Of a stretch of 64,000 bases of DNA, positions 50,980-60,600 are shown in pieces. The notes beneath the pieces are model-generated. The model had not been told where the DNA came from. It made no database searches and was given only the letters and a program-made list of their open reading frames with translations. This DNA is from Stenotrophomonas maltophilia D457 (GTDB lineage: Bacteria; Pseudomonadota; Gammaproteobacteria; Xanthomonadales; Xanthomonadaceae): the NCBI RefSeq assembly GCF_000284595.1, contig NC_017671.1, forward strand, positions 4,621,001-4,685,000, in the 5' to 3' direction. The stretch's first letter is position 1. Each line of letters begins with the position of its first letter. The translations under genes were made by a program, and so were the position numbers.

Positions 50980-53127
50980 TTATTGGGCCGGCACGCCCAT
51001 TTCCTTCAGCAGCTCGGGCGCCGGGTAGACCTTGGCCAGCAGCCAGCGCAGGTAGCGCATGTCCACGTGCACGGCGCGCTTGTAGCGCGGGTCGAACCAC
51101 CAGCTGGCGCTGACCGACTCCCAGTTGCTGTCGAAGTTCAGGCCGATCAGTTCGCCCCTGGCGTTGAGCACCGGCGAGCCGGAGTTGCCGCCCGTGGTGT
51201 CCAGGTTGGTCAGGAAGTTGACCGTCTGGGTCTTCAGTGCCGGATCGGCGGTGCTGCCGAAGTCACCCTTGGCGATCGCTGCCAGCAACGGCTTGGGTGC
51301 ATCGAACGGGTAGGCGTTGGTGTTCTTCTCGACGATGCCGGCCACGGTGGTCACCGGCGAGTAGGTCACGCCATCGCGCGGGTGCAGCGCCTCGACCTTG
51401 CCGTAGCTGATGCGCAGGGTGCGGTTGGCATCCGGATACACCGCGCGGCCCTCCCTGGCACGCCAGGCGAACAGCGCCTGCATGTACGCCGGGCGCAGGC
51501 GCAGCTGCTCGCCTTCGCGGGTCTTGCTCTCGTTCTCGATGCGCAGCTGCGCGGCCACCAGCGGACCGGCCACGCTGATCAGCGGATCGGCGGCCAGTGC
51601 CTTGCCTTCGCGTGCGGCGGCAAAGCGCGACAGGCGCTGCGCTTCCTCACCCAGCTGGGTACCGGCATACAGGGTGTCCAGCGCCTTGGCCAGCTGCTGT
51701 GGGGTACGACCAAAGGCCGCGTCGAACTCGGCCACGCGCTGCGCGTCCGGCAGCTGCTGGTAGCGGGTCAGCAGGGTGGTCAGCAGGGCCTTCTCGACCT
51801 CCGGCGCGTAACGGCGCTGGACCTGCTTGAGCACCCCTTCGATCATCGCCTGGTCGCGCTGCTGGTAGCCGCTCTCGCGCTGCGCGTCCGGCTTGGCCGA
51901 TTCGATGCGCAGGCGCTCCAGCAGCAGCGCCGAGCGCAGCAGCTGGCTCTGCGCGGCCATCTGCTCCAGGAGCAGGTCACGCTCGCCCACCGCCGCACCC
52001 TGCGACAGGTTGGCCAGCAGCGCCTTGATGTCACCCTGGTACCTGCGGTCGGTGGCAGCCAGCATGGCCGTCTCGTCGGCGGCACGCTGGGCCTTCGCAT
52101 CGCTGCGCAGCAGGCCTTCCAGTTCGCCGGCGGCGCGCTTGCGGTTGTTCTTCAGCGACTGCAGCTGCGAGGCGTAGCGGGTACGCGCCTGCGCGTCCTT
52201 GGCGCTGGCGGTCTCGATGGTGTCGATCATCTGCTGGAACACCGATACGCGGCGCGGCAGCACGGTATCGATCTGGCCGGCGAATTCGGCCGCGGTGCGG
52301 TGGCGGTAGGTGATGCCCGGGTAACCGGCCAGCATCGCGTAATCGCCTTCCTTCGGGCCTTCCACCGACATCTGCAGGTGTGCCGGCGCCTTGTAGGGCA
52401 CGTTGTCCTTGCTGTAGGCGGCCGGCTTGCCGTCCTTGCCCACGTAGGCGCGCAGCAGGGTGAAGTCGCCGGTGTGGCGCGGCCACATGAAGTTGTCGAT
52501 CTCATCGCCGTAGTTGCCGATCGCACGCGGCGGCGCATACACCAGGCGCACGTCGCTCAGTTCCAGCTGGGCAATGCGGTAGAAATCGGTGCCGTAGTAC
52601 ATGTTGGCCACCGAGCAGCGCACGCTGCCGTCCTTCTCGCACTCGGCCACGATCTGCTTGCTGGCTGCATCCACGGCATCGAAGTAGGCACGGCCGGTCT
52701 TGCCACGGGCCTGCGCCAGCACCTGGTCGGTCACCTTGTCGAAGCCGACGGTGACCAGCACGCGGAAGTCCGGGTTGGCCGGGCGCTCGTCGGCACGGTC
52801 CCTGGCGATGAAGCCACCAGCGATCAGGTCGTGCTCGGGCGAGCTGTTGTACTGGATCACGCCCATCGCCACGTGGTGGTTGGTCAGCAGCAGGCCGTCG
52901 GCGGACACGAACGAACCGGTGCCGCCACCGGCGCGCACCACGGCGCTCAGCGGCGGCGCGGTGACGTTGGCCAGGTCGGCCGGATTGCCCTTGAAGCCAG
53001 CGGCCTGCAGCGGTTGGGCCAGGTCCGGCAGCTGCGTCGGCATCCACATGCCTTCATCGGCGTGGGCGCCGGTGGCGAGGGTCAGGCCCAGGGCCAGGGC
53101 GGTGGGGAGGGCTTTGCGTGGTGACAT
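50980..53127 (-). CDS. S46-family dipeptidyl-peptidase
   Basis: 715 residues from the ATG at 53127 (the frame stays open for another 1500 bases through hscC antisense, which is a shadow). Signal peptide (LPTALALGLTLATGAHA), then the S46 hallmarks: DEGMWMPTQLP, FVSADGLLLTNHHVAMG with the catalytic His near 84, RAIGNYGDEIDNFMWPRHTGDF with the Asp near 225, and the nucleophile in TTGGNSGSPVLNARGELIG near 648. A periplasmic DPP7/DPP11-type enzyme that releases dipeptides; specificity is not clear from reading. Confidence 0.95.
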   Translation of the reverse strand: MSPRKALPTALALGLTLATGAHADEGMWMPTQLPDLAQPLQAAGFKGNPADLANVTAPPLSAVVRAGGGTGSFVSADGLLLTNHHVAMGVIQYNSSPEHDLIAGGFIARDRADERPANPDFRVLVTVGFDKVTDQVLAQARGKTGRAYFDAVDAASKQIVAECEKDGSVRCSVANMYYGTDFYRIAQLELSDVRLVYAPPRAIGNYGDEIDNFMWPRHTGDFTLLRAYVGKDGKPAAYSKDNVPYKAPAHLQMSVEGPKEGDYAMLAGYPGITYRHRTAAEFAGQIDTVLPRRVSVFQQMIDTIETASAKDAQARTRYASQLQSLKNNRKRAAGELEGLLRSDAKAQRAADETAMLAATDRRYQGDIKALLANLSQGAAVGERDLLLEQMAAQSQLLRSALLLERLRIESAKPDAQRESGYQQRDQAMIEGVLKQVQRRYAPEVEKALLTTLLTRYQQLPDAQRVAEFDAAFGRTPQQLAKALDTLYAGTQLGEEAQRLSRFAAAREGKALAADPLISVAGPLVAAQLRIENESKTREGEQLRLRPAYMQALFAWRAREGRAVYPDANRTLRISYGKVEALHPRDGVTYSPVTTVAGIVEKNTNAYPFDAPKPLLAAIAKGDFGSTADPALKTQTVNFLTNLDTTGGNSGSPVLNARGELIGLNFDSNWESVSASWWFDPRYKRAVHVDMRYLRWLLAKVYPAPELLKEMGVPAQ

Positions 53128-53253
53128 GAGGCAATCCGGTACGACAGAACAGCCCGGGACCATAGCCCGTGGGGCGCTGTCGGGCAACGCCCGATAGTCA
53201 GGCCTGCGCCGCGCTCCTAGAATTGCCGTTTTCTGCACATCGGACGTTCGCAG

Positions 53254-54942
53254 ATGATCGTCGGCATCGATCTTGGCACCACCCATTCCCTCATCGGCAG
53301 GCACACGGCAGCAGGGCCGCAGCTGTTCCCCAATGCCCATGGCGAGCTGTTGACCCCTTCGGTGGTCAGCCTCGTCGATGGTGCCGTACTGGTCGGCCAG
53401 CCGGCCCGTGACCGCCTGGTCAGCCATCCGCAGCAGACCGTGGCCCATTTCAAGCGCTGGATGGGCAGCGACCGTGAGACCCGGCTGGGTGAGCGCAGTT
53501 TCCGTCCCGAGGAGCTCTCGGCCATGGTGCTGCGCTCGCTGCTGGCCGACGCCGAAGCCGCCCTGGGCCACAAGGTGGAGGAAGCGGTGATCAGCGTGCC
53601 GGCCTACTTCTCCGACGCCCAGCGCAAGGCCACCCGGGCCGCCGGCGAACTGGCCGGCATCCGCGTCGAGCGCCTGATCAATGAACCCACGGCCGCTGCG
53701 CTGGCCTATGGTCTGCAGGAGCGTGACGGCGAAGGCCGCGTGCTGGTGCTGGACCTGGGCGGCGGCACCTTCGACGTCTCCATCCTGGAACTGTTCGATG
53801 GCGTGGTCGAAGTGCATGCCAGCGCCGGCGACAATTTCCTGGGCGGCGAGGATTTCCTGCAGGTACTCGTGCAGGCCTTCCACGCCGACCAGGGCACGTC
53901 CGCCAGCGACCTGTCCGCTGCCGAGCAGGCGCAGCTGCTGCGTCGGCTGGAACTGTTCAAGCGCGAACTCAGCCAGAGCGGCACTGCCAGCCTGCAGTTG
54001 CCCCTGGCCGGCAGCGAACGCCAGTGGCAGCTGGATGAAGCTCGCTACGCCCAGCTCTGCGAGCCACTGCTGCTGCGCATGCGCGCGCCCATCGAGCGCG
54101 CGATCCGCGACGCCCGGCTCAAGCCCGAGGCGCTGGACGACATCATCCTGGTCGGCGGTGCGGTACGCATGCCGATGGTCAGCAGGCTTGCGACCCGCAT
54201 GTTCGGCCGGCTGCCGCTGCGCCATGTCCATCCGGACCAGGCGATTGCCTTGGGTGCCGCCGTTGCAGCGGGATTGAAGGCGCGCGACGAATCGCTGCGC
54301 GAAGTCGTGCTGACCGATGTCTGCCCCTACACGCTTGGCACGCAGGTGTCCCGCCCGGATGCTGCCGGTGGCGAGCGTAGCGGCTATTTCCACCCGATCA
54401 TCCAGCGCAACAGCGTGGTGCCGGTCAGCCGCGAGGATCGCTTCTACCCGCTGCACGAGCGGCAAAGTGCCATCCGCATCGACGTGTTCCAGGGCGAGAG
54501 CCCGACGGTGGATCGCAACATCAAGCTCGGTGAGCTGACCGTGCCGCTGACCCATTCTGTCCCGATGCAGGAACGCAGCGTCACCGCCCGCTTCACCTAC
54601 GACGTGAACGGGCTGCTGCAGGTCGAAGTCACCGAGGATGCCACCGGCAGGCGCCACGAGCTCATCCTGGAACAGAATCCCGGGCTGCTGTCACCCGAAG
54701 AGATCCAGCAGCGCCTGCGCGCGCTGGAAGCGCTGAAGATCCACCCGCGTGACGCCCAGCCCAACCTCGCGGTGATCGCCCGCACCGAGCGCCTGTACGA
54801 GGAACGCATCCATCACCGTGAACAGTTGCAGTCGTGGCTGAGCAGCTTCCGCCATGTGCTGGAGAGCCAGGATGCCGTTGCCGTCGAGCGTCATCGCCGT
54901 CAGCTGGACGAGGCACTCGACGCCCTCGAGCGCGATGCATGA
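53254..54942 (+). CDS. hscC: Hsp70-type chaperone HscC
   Basis: 562 residues, shorter than DnaK (about 640), as for HscC. Nucleotide-binding domain with VGIDLGTTHSLIG, NEPTAAALAYGL, VLDLGGGTFDVSIL and ILVGGAVRMPMV. A substrate-binding beta domain starts near residue 360 (VLTDVCPYTLGTQVS), then a short helical lid. The C-terminal GGGF/EEVD-type tail of DnaK is absent. The stop codon overlaps the start of a J-like gene (ATGA). The function of HscC is poorly known; in E. coli it works with the J proteins DjlB and DjlC. Confidence 0.92.
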   Translation: MIVGIDLGTTHSLIGRHTAAGPQLFPNAHGELLTPSVVSLVDGAVLVGQPARDRLVSHPQQTVAHFKRWMGSDRETRLGERSFRPEELSAMVLRSLLADAEAALGHKVEEAVISVPAYFSDAQRKATRAAGELAGIRVERLINEPTAAALAYGLQERDGEGRVLVLDLGGGTFDVSILELFDGVVEVHASAGDNFLGGEDFLQVLVQAFHADQGTSASDLSAAEQAQLLRRLELFKRELSQSGTASLQLPLAGSERQWQLDEARYAQLCEPLLLRMRAPIERAIRDARLKPEALDDIILVGGAVRMPMVSRLATRMFGRLPLRHVHPDQAIALGAAVAAGLKARDESLREVVLTDVCPYTLGTQVSRPDAAGGERSGYFHPIIQRNSVVPVSREDRFYPLHERQSAIRIDVFQGESPTVDRNIKLGELTVPLTHSVPMQERSVTARFTYDVNGLLQVEVTEDATGRRHELILEQNPGLLSPEEIQQRLRALEALKIHPRDAQPNLAVIARTERLYEERIHHREQLQSWLSSFRHVLESQDAVAVERHRRQLDEALDALERDA

Positions 54943-56393
54943 GCTGGGCACTGCACGTCCTGGAGCTGGACCAAACGGCTGACGAGCGCGCGGTCAAGCG
55001 CGCCTATGCAAAGCGCCTGCGGGTGACGCGCCCCGACGAGGATCCCATCGCCTTCCAGCACCTGCATGAGGCCTATCAGGCGGCATTGGACTGGGTCCGC
55101 CAGGAAGCGCTGGCCGATATCGCGGACGAAGACGAACCGGCGGAGCATGCAACCGACATCGCACCCTGGCCGCCCGACGCAGACGTGGCATGGGCGCCGC
55201 CCGAAACGCGTTCGTACTCGCCTCCATGGCCACCTCGCGGCACGCCTGTGCTGCTGCGCACGGCACCAGTGGCGGAACTGGAGGGAGCGGTCCACGTATC
55301 GGGCCATGCGCACACGATCCTGCGCATGGCCCATCTGTCTTCCCCTGAAGACTTCGGCCCCTGGCTGGAGGCCACGCCGGTGCTGTGGTCGCTGCGCTAC
55401 AAGCCATTGGTGGGCGACGCGCTGCTGGATGAACTGGCACGCAGTCACAACAGCGTCAGCGCAGCCAACATGGGTCTGCTGGCACGCTGCTTTGGCTGGG
55501 ATGATGTACACGATGGCGTGGATCCGGACAGGCTGGCATCGATCCAGTCGCGCGGTCATCGACGCTGGGCCGCCGAGACCGGCAATGCGGCAGAGCTGTC
55601 GGCACTGCTTGAACAAGAGGGCAGCCTGCGGCTGGGGAGGGTCACCCTTGCGCGTTGCCTGCGCTACCTGTCGCAGCCATGGCACGCGCGACGATCCCTC
55701 TGGCAGGCGCAGCTGCCCGAGCACATCATTGAGGTCAACGCGCTGCTGGATGCGCTGGAACGCGGCGGCCAGGAGCCATTGCCCGCCGCCTGGGATCGGC
55801 AGCAGGTGCAGTTCTGGCGCAGCCTTGCCGACGTTTCCCGTCCCAACCGCTGGCGTTGCCAGGTCAATGCGCTGCGGGGCGGCCTGTTGGCTGCCCTGAC
55901 GCTCGCGATTGCCGGTGGCTCGACTCTCATGAGTCTTGCCCAGCGTGACCTGCGCACCGCCGCCGCGCTCGGCATAGGCGGCGTGCTGCTCGGGGTCCTG
56001 CTCGCCCTGGCCGGCGCTCTGTGGGTCCATGTCCGTTGGGCGCTGCGCCAGCTGACGCTGGATCTGCCCCCTTCGCGCTGGGGATGGCTGCTGGCGTTGC
56101 CAGCGCCGCTGATCGCCCTCGCCAGCCTGATCCTGGTCCATGGCCTGGATCTGCGGCTGGAAGGTACGTTGCTGCTGTTCCCTGGCCTTGCTCTGGCGAC
56201 GGCACGCTGGATCCGGCGCGAGGATGGCCGGGGATTCCGGCCGCGCAACCTGATTGGACCGGGCATCGGCATGTTCGTCCCCGAAGTGGGCTGCGCCCTG
56301 GTCCTGCTGCTATGGACCACCTGGTTCCTGCGTGACAGGTGCCGTCGCCTGTCGATCGACCTGCCTCCACCTGCTTCTGGAAACACCGTGTGA
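54939..56393 (+). CDS. J-like-domain membrane protein 1 (HscC partner candidate)
   Basis: 484 residues. The N-terminal 50 residues are J-domain-like: LHVLELDQTADERAVKRAYAKRLRVTRPDEDPIAFQHLHEAYQAAL. The canonical HPD is RPD here, so the His is lost. A long hydrophilic middle follows, then four or five membrane helices in the last 170 residues (LLAALTLAIAGGSTLM, IGGVLLGVLLALAGALWVHV, WLLALPAPLIALASLILVH, VGCALVLLLWTTWFL). Start ATGA overlaps hscC's stop, so it is translationally coupled. It is likely the membrane-anchored cochaperone of HscC, as with DjlB/DjlC. Confidence 0.85.
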   Translation: MSWALHVLELDQTADERAVKRAYAKRLRVTRPDEDPIAFQHLHEAYQAALDWVRQEALADIADEDEPAEHATDIAPWPPDADVAWAPPETRSYSPPWPPRGTPVLLRTAPVAELEGAVHVSGHAHTILRMAHLSSPEDFGPWLEATPVLWSLRYKPLVGDALLDELARSHNSVSAANMGLLARCFGWDDVHDGVDPDRLASIQSRGHRRWAAETGNAAELSALLEQEGSLRLGRVTLARCLRYLSQPWHARRSLWQAQLPEHIIEVNALLDALERGGQEPLPAAWDRQQVQFWRSLADVSRPNRWRCQVNALRGGLLAALTLAIAGGSTLMSLAQRDLRTAAALGIGGVLLGVLLALAGALWVHVRWALRQLTLDLPPSRWGWLLALPAPLIALASLILVHGLDLRLEGTLLLFPGLALATARWIRREDGRGFRPRNLIGPGIGMFVPEVGCALVLLLWTTWFLRDRCRRLSIDLPPPASGNTV

Positions 56394-57637
56394 ACCGGGC
56401 ACTGGACGCTCTCGGGCTCGACGCCAGCGCCGACGAAAAGGCGATCAAGCGCGCCTACGCGCAGAGACTGCGCGCGGCACGCCCGGACGAAGACCCGGTG
56501 GCATTCCAGGCGCTGCACGAGGCTTACCAGCAGGCCCTGCTGTGGGCACGCAGCCGCACGCAATGGCAGGAGGAAAGCAGTGCAGAAGCGCTGTCGACGC
56601 CACCTGCAGACAACAGCCCACCCGGCCCACCGGCGCCGTACGACAGCCATTCGCCGATGGACCACATGCCGGTGCTGCATCATCCATGCACGCCCGACAC
56701 CGACATGCCGGACGATGTGGTGGAGCCATCATTGAACCTGCCCCGGTTTGCGCGCCTGCTGATCAACACCGCCGGCGACGCCGACCCGGCCAGCTTCGAG
56801 CACTGGCTGGCCCATCGCCCGGAGCTGTGGTCATTGGCCGACAGGCCGCGTATCGGTGACGTGGTACTGCAGCAGCTGCTGCACCAGGGCCAGCCGCTGT
56901 GCGAGTCCAACTTCGATCTGCTGGGTCGATACTTCTGCTGGGATGAGATCCGGGCTGATATCGATCCCTACCGGGTCCGCGCACGGCGCAACCTGCTGCA
57001 TCGCCGCTGGCAGCTGCAGCCGCGCAACCACACGGCCCTCACCGCAGCCCTGGACCGACCGCATGACCGGGTGTCCGTAACCGAGGCCCATGCCCGCATG
57101 GAACGCTTGACCCGACCGTGGCACTGGCTGCAATCGCTGCTGTCGGCCAGCGTGCCCGGGCGTGCTGGCATCATGCGGCAAACGATGCAGCGTCTGGGAG
57201 TGCAGGGTGTCCGTGACACGCTGGCGCCACTGGACACGGATCAGGTCGCCTTCTGGATGGCGGTATCCCAACCCGGGCACTTCAATCTCATGAAGATGCA
57301 GGTGGCCATTGTCCGCTGCCTGCTGGGCGCTCTCGTCGTGCTGGCCGTTCTGGCAGCGCTGGCATTGCTCGGTGATGCCGCTCGCCCTATCGCGATCAGC
57401 ACGTCCAGCATGAAACACGTGGCAATCCATGCCTCGGTGGTCATCGTGTCTGGCGTCCTCATGCTGACGCCTTTCGTTGGAGGCACCCCATCGCGGACGG
57501 CGTCCGCGCCAGCGCCCGTCGAGCCACCGTCGGCGCTTGATGGGCACGGCATGCTCACGCACGGGCCTCGTCCGCGCAGGCCAGCCCCCTGCTTCGCCGT
57601 TGTCAGCCAGACCGATCCCGACACAGAGGGTGGTTGA
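56390..57637 (+). CDS. J-like-domain membrane protein 2 (HscC partner candidate)
   Basis: 415 residues from a GTG at 56390 that overlaps the previous stop (GTGA); the frame is open to 56339 but that reaches into gene 1. N-terminal J-like domain LDALGLDASADEKAIKRAYAQRLRAARPDEDPVAFQALHEAYQQAL, again RPD in place of HPD. The middle shares LLINTAGDADPASFEHWL and the FCWDEIRADIDPYR element with gene 1 (FGWDDVHDGVDPDR), so the two are paralogs. Two membrane helices near 310-360. It converges with tamB, 11 bases apart, without a visible terminator. Confidence 0.83.
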   Translation: MNRALDALGLDASADEKAIKRAYAQRLRAARPDEDPVAFQALHEAYQQALLWARSRTQWQEESSAEALSTPPADNSPPGPPAPYDSHSPMDHMPVLHHPCTPDTDMPDDVVEPSLNLPRFARLLINTAGDADPASFEHWLAHRPELWSLADRPRIGDVVLQQLLHQGQPLCESNFDLLGRYFCWDEIRADIDPYRVRARRNLLHRRWQLQPRNHTALTAALDRPHDRVSVTEAHARMERLTRPWHWLQSLLSASVPGRAGIMRQTMQRLGVQGVRDTLAPLDTDQVAFWMAVSQPGHFNLMKMQVAIVRCLLGALVVLAVLAALALLGDAARPIAISTSSMKHVAIHASVVIVSGVLMLTPFVGGTPSRTASAPAPVEPPSALDGHGMLTHGPRPRRPAPCFAVVSQTDPDTEGG

Positions 57638-57648
57638 GGGGCAGCGGG

Positions 57649-60600
57649 TTATTTCTCCCGCCGCCAGTTGATCGACCCGCGGTTTTCCACGGTGCTCGAC
57701 TCCACTTCCACGTCGAACCCGCGGCGCAGCAGGTACTTCAGCGTGATCACCGAACCGGCACCGACCAGCGACACGCCGTAGCCGACGTACAGCTTGGGCG
57801 AGATGTACTTGCCGACACCGATCACCGAGCCGCCCAGCGCGCGCGACTGGCTCACGCCGGCGTCGTCCAGGCCCAGCTTGGCGCCCAGCTGCGAAGCCAG
57901 CAGGCCGCTGCCCGCCGAGAGCGCCGCCGAGGCCGCGTTGACCTGCTGCGCCTGGTCGCTGCTGGCACCGGTCAGGCTGCGTCCCAGCACCAGATAGGCC
58001 AGTGCCTCGGACTGCGACATTGCCGGATCGGACCACACGTCCGCGCGCGGCTGCTGCGCACGCCCGGTCACGTCGATGCCGGCGGTGACATCACCGATCC
58101 GGCGCTCGGCGCGGATGTTGATGCGCGGGTCGGACACCGCGTTGTAGTTCCAGGTGAGGTTGCCGCGGGTGATGGTCAGGTCCTGCCCATACGCCTTGTA
58201 GCGGCCGCTCACTTCCAGGCCGCCATTGGCGGTCATTTCACGGCCGGGCTTGGCCCAGACCTGCATCTTGCCGGTCAGCGCGCCCTTCAGGCCGAACCCG
58301 GTCATCTTCACCTTGTCGCCGAGGCTGACCGTCAGGTCCATGTCCAGCGGCGAGGTGCGCGACTCTTCCGGATCGGCCGGGTCCAGCACCACCACGTCTT
58401 CGGACACCGAGGTGCCACGGTCCAGGCGCTCCAGGTCGATGTCGGCCTCGGGCACGTGCACGGTGCCACGCAGCTCCATCGCCGCCTTGGCCAACGTGAA
58501 GTCGAGGTTGGGGTTGGCGACGATGCGCAGCTCGCTGGTGTTGGACAGCAGCACGTTCTCGCCGTGGATCTTCAGCTGCAGCGGCTGTGCATCACCGAAC
58601 CACGACAGGCCGCCGTCGACATACAGCGTGCCCTGGCCCGAGTTGGCCTGCGCGGTGATCTTGGCCGAGCCGTCGGGCTGGGCCACGAAGCTGCCCTTGC
58701 CCTGGTCGAAGGTCAGGCCAAGCGCGGGGAATTCGCCCTTGAAGTTGCTCAGCTGCGCGTCGCCGCCCAGCGACGGCTGCCCGCGCGTACCGCGCAGGCT
58801 GACGTGGCCTTCGATCAAGCCGGTCGGGCGCACGATGTCCGGCGAGAACAGCTCCAGCCAGTACAGCCGCGACATGTTGAGGTAGAGCTCACCGTTCAGC
58901 GGTGCGCTGGCTTCCCAGCCGGTCTGCATCTTCGCGTCGACGAAGCCATTGCCCTGGAAGCCCATGCCCAGGTAGCCCTTGATGCTGGCCGGGGTCATGT
59001 CGAGCTTCAGCGAGAACTGGTCATAGCGCACCAGCTCGCCGCGGGTGGTATCGCCCACGGTGTTGCGGTTCTCGCCCAGGCGCACGCCGCCTTCCTTCGA
59101 GCGCACTTCCACATGGCCTTCCCAGGCCGCGCCGCGCGGGCGGATCTGCGCGTCCAGGCTGACGTCGCCGCGCAGGTAGATGCGGCGGCCGGACTGCGGC
59201 GGCAGCCACGGCTGCACCAGCGCCAGCGGCAGCGCGTCACTGCGCACCACCAGGCCTTCTCGCGGCCAGTTGGCCTGTGCGCACAGCGCGCCGCTGCTGG
59301 CGGCGGCCAGGCAGGCTTCGGACAGGGTGTAGGTGCTGCCGTTGATCGCGAACGCCGCCGGTGCACGCAGCGACCACGCATCACCCTTCACCGGTGCGAT
59401 GCGCAGCGAGGCCAGCTCGCCACGCCACTGCGCCCCCTGCTGGCGCACGCTGCCCTGCAGCTCGATCGCGCCCATCTCGTTGCGGGTCTGCGCAGCCAGG
59501 CGCAGGTTGGACACACTGCCCTGCGCATCCACGTTCAAGCGCTCCAGCAGCATGCCGGCGTTGACCTGCTGGCCCTGCACCGCCAGCGTGCCGCTGTCGC
59601 CGCGCCACGGCAGGTGGCCCTTGATGCTCACGCTCTCGGCGCCGTAGCCCTCCCAGTTGAGATTGTTGCCGACCAGGTCGGCGGTGATGTCCGGCGCATC
59701 GCGCGGCCCCTTCACCTGCACCTGGCCGCGCAGGCCACCGTCGGCGCCCGGCAGCAGGTCACTCAGCTGCAGCGGTTCGAAACGTGCATCGATGTCGAGG
59801 CGGTCGCCGACCTTGCCCGACGCGGTCACCCGGCTGCTGCCCAGCGACAGCTTCAGGTCACCCTGGCCCTGCGCGCCCTGCAGCGCGAACTTGCCCTGTG
59901 CATCAAGGTTGCGCTGGCGCAGGATGCCCTTCAGCGACGGCAGGTCGACGGTGGCTTCCAGCGTGCCGGCCGTGCCCGGTGCGGCATTGGCCGGCGGCGG
60001 CAGCTGACGGCCCTTGGAGGCCAGGTTGCCGGACAGGCGGCCGTTCCAGCCCGGCACGAAATAGCCGGGGTCGAAGTCCTTCAGCGTGGCCTTGGCGTCC
60101 CAGTCCAGCTGCGGCGCCCAGGCCACCTGGCCTTCCACCTGCAGCTGCCCACCCGGCGTCTGCGCCTGCAGCTGGTGGATCGACGCGGCCTGGTCATTGC
60201 CGCGTACGTCGAACTGCAGCTGCGCCTTCTGCGCCTCGCGTTCGATCTCGGCACGGCCGATCGCGGCCCAGGCCTTCAGGGTACCGGCCAGGCCGAAGCG
60301 TGCTTCCTTCAGGGTGACCGGCACCGGTGCGCTGCCAGCCGTGTTCGGGTCGGGTGCCGGCACGTAGGTCAGATCGCGTGCGACCACCGAGAAATTGAGT
60401 TTCTGCTGATCGTCCTGGCTGAAGTCGGCGGTGCCTTCCAGCCGCGCTTCGCCACCGAGGCCCTTCACCAGCAGCGGTGAGACCTTCAGCACCTGGTCCT
60501 GCAGCGACACCACCGACGGTGCCAGTTCCAGCTCCTGGTCGCCCTGCTTCACCCTGCCGCGCAGGTTGGCATTGCCGCCCTTGCCGGCGGCGGTGAAGTC

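Noticed and set aside
53128..54657. N-terminal extension of the S46 peptidase frame across hscC
   Set aside because: A proper signal peptide starts at 53127 and the upstream part is antisense to a clear Hsp70.
57634..60480. A 948-codon frame antisense to tamB
   Set aside because: Shadow of tamB with biased composition and no motifs.
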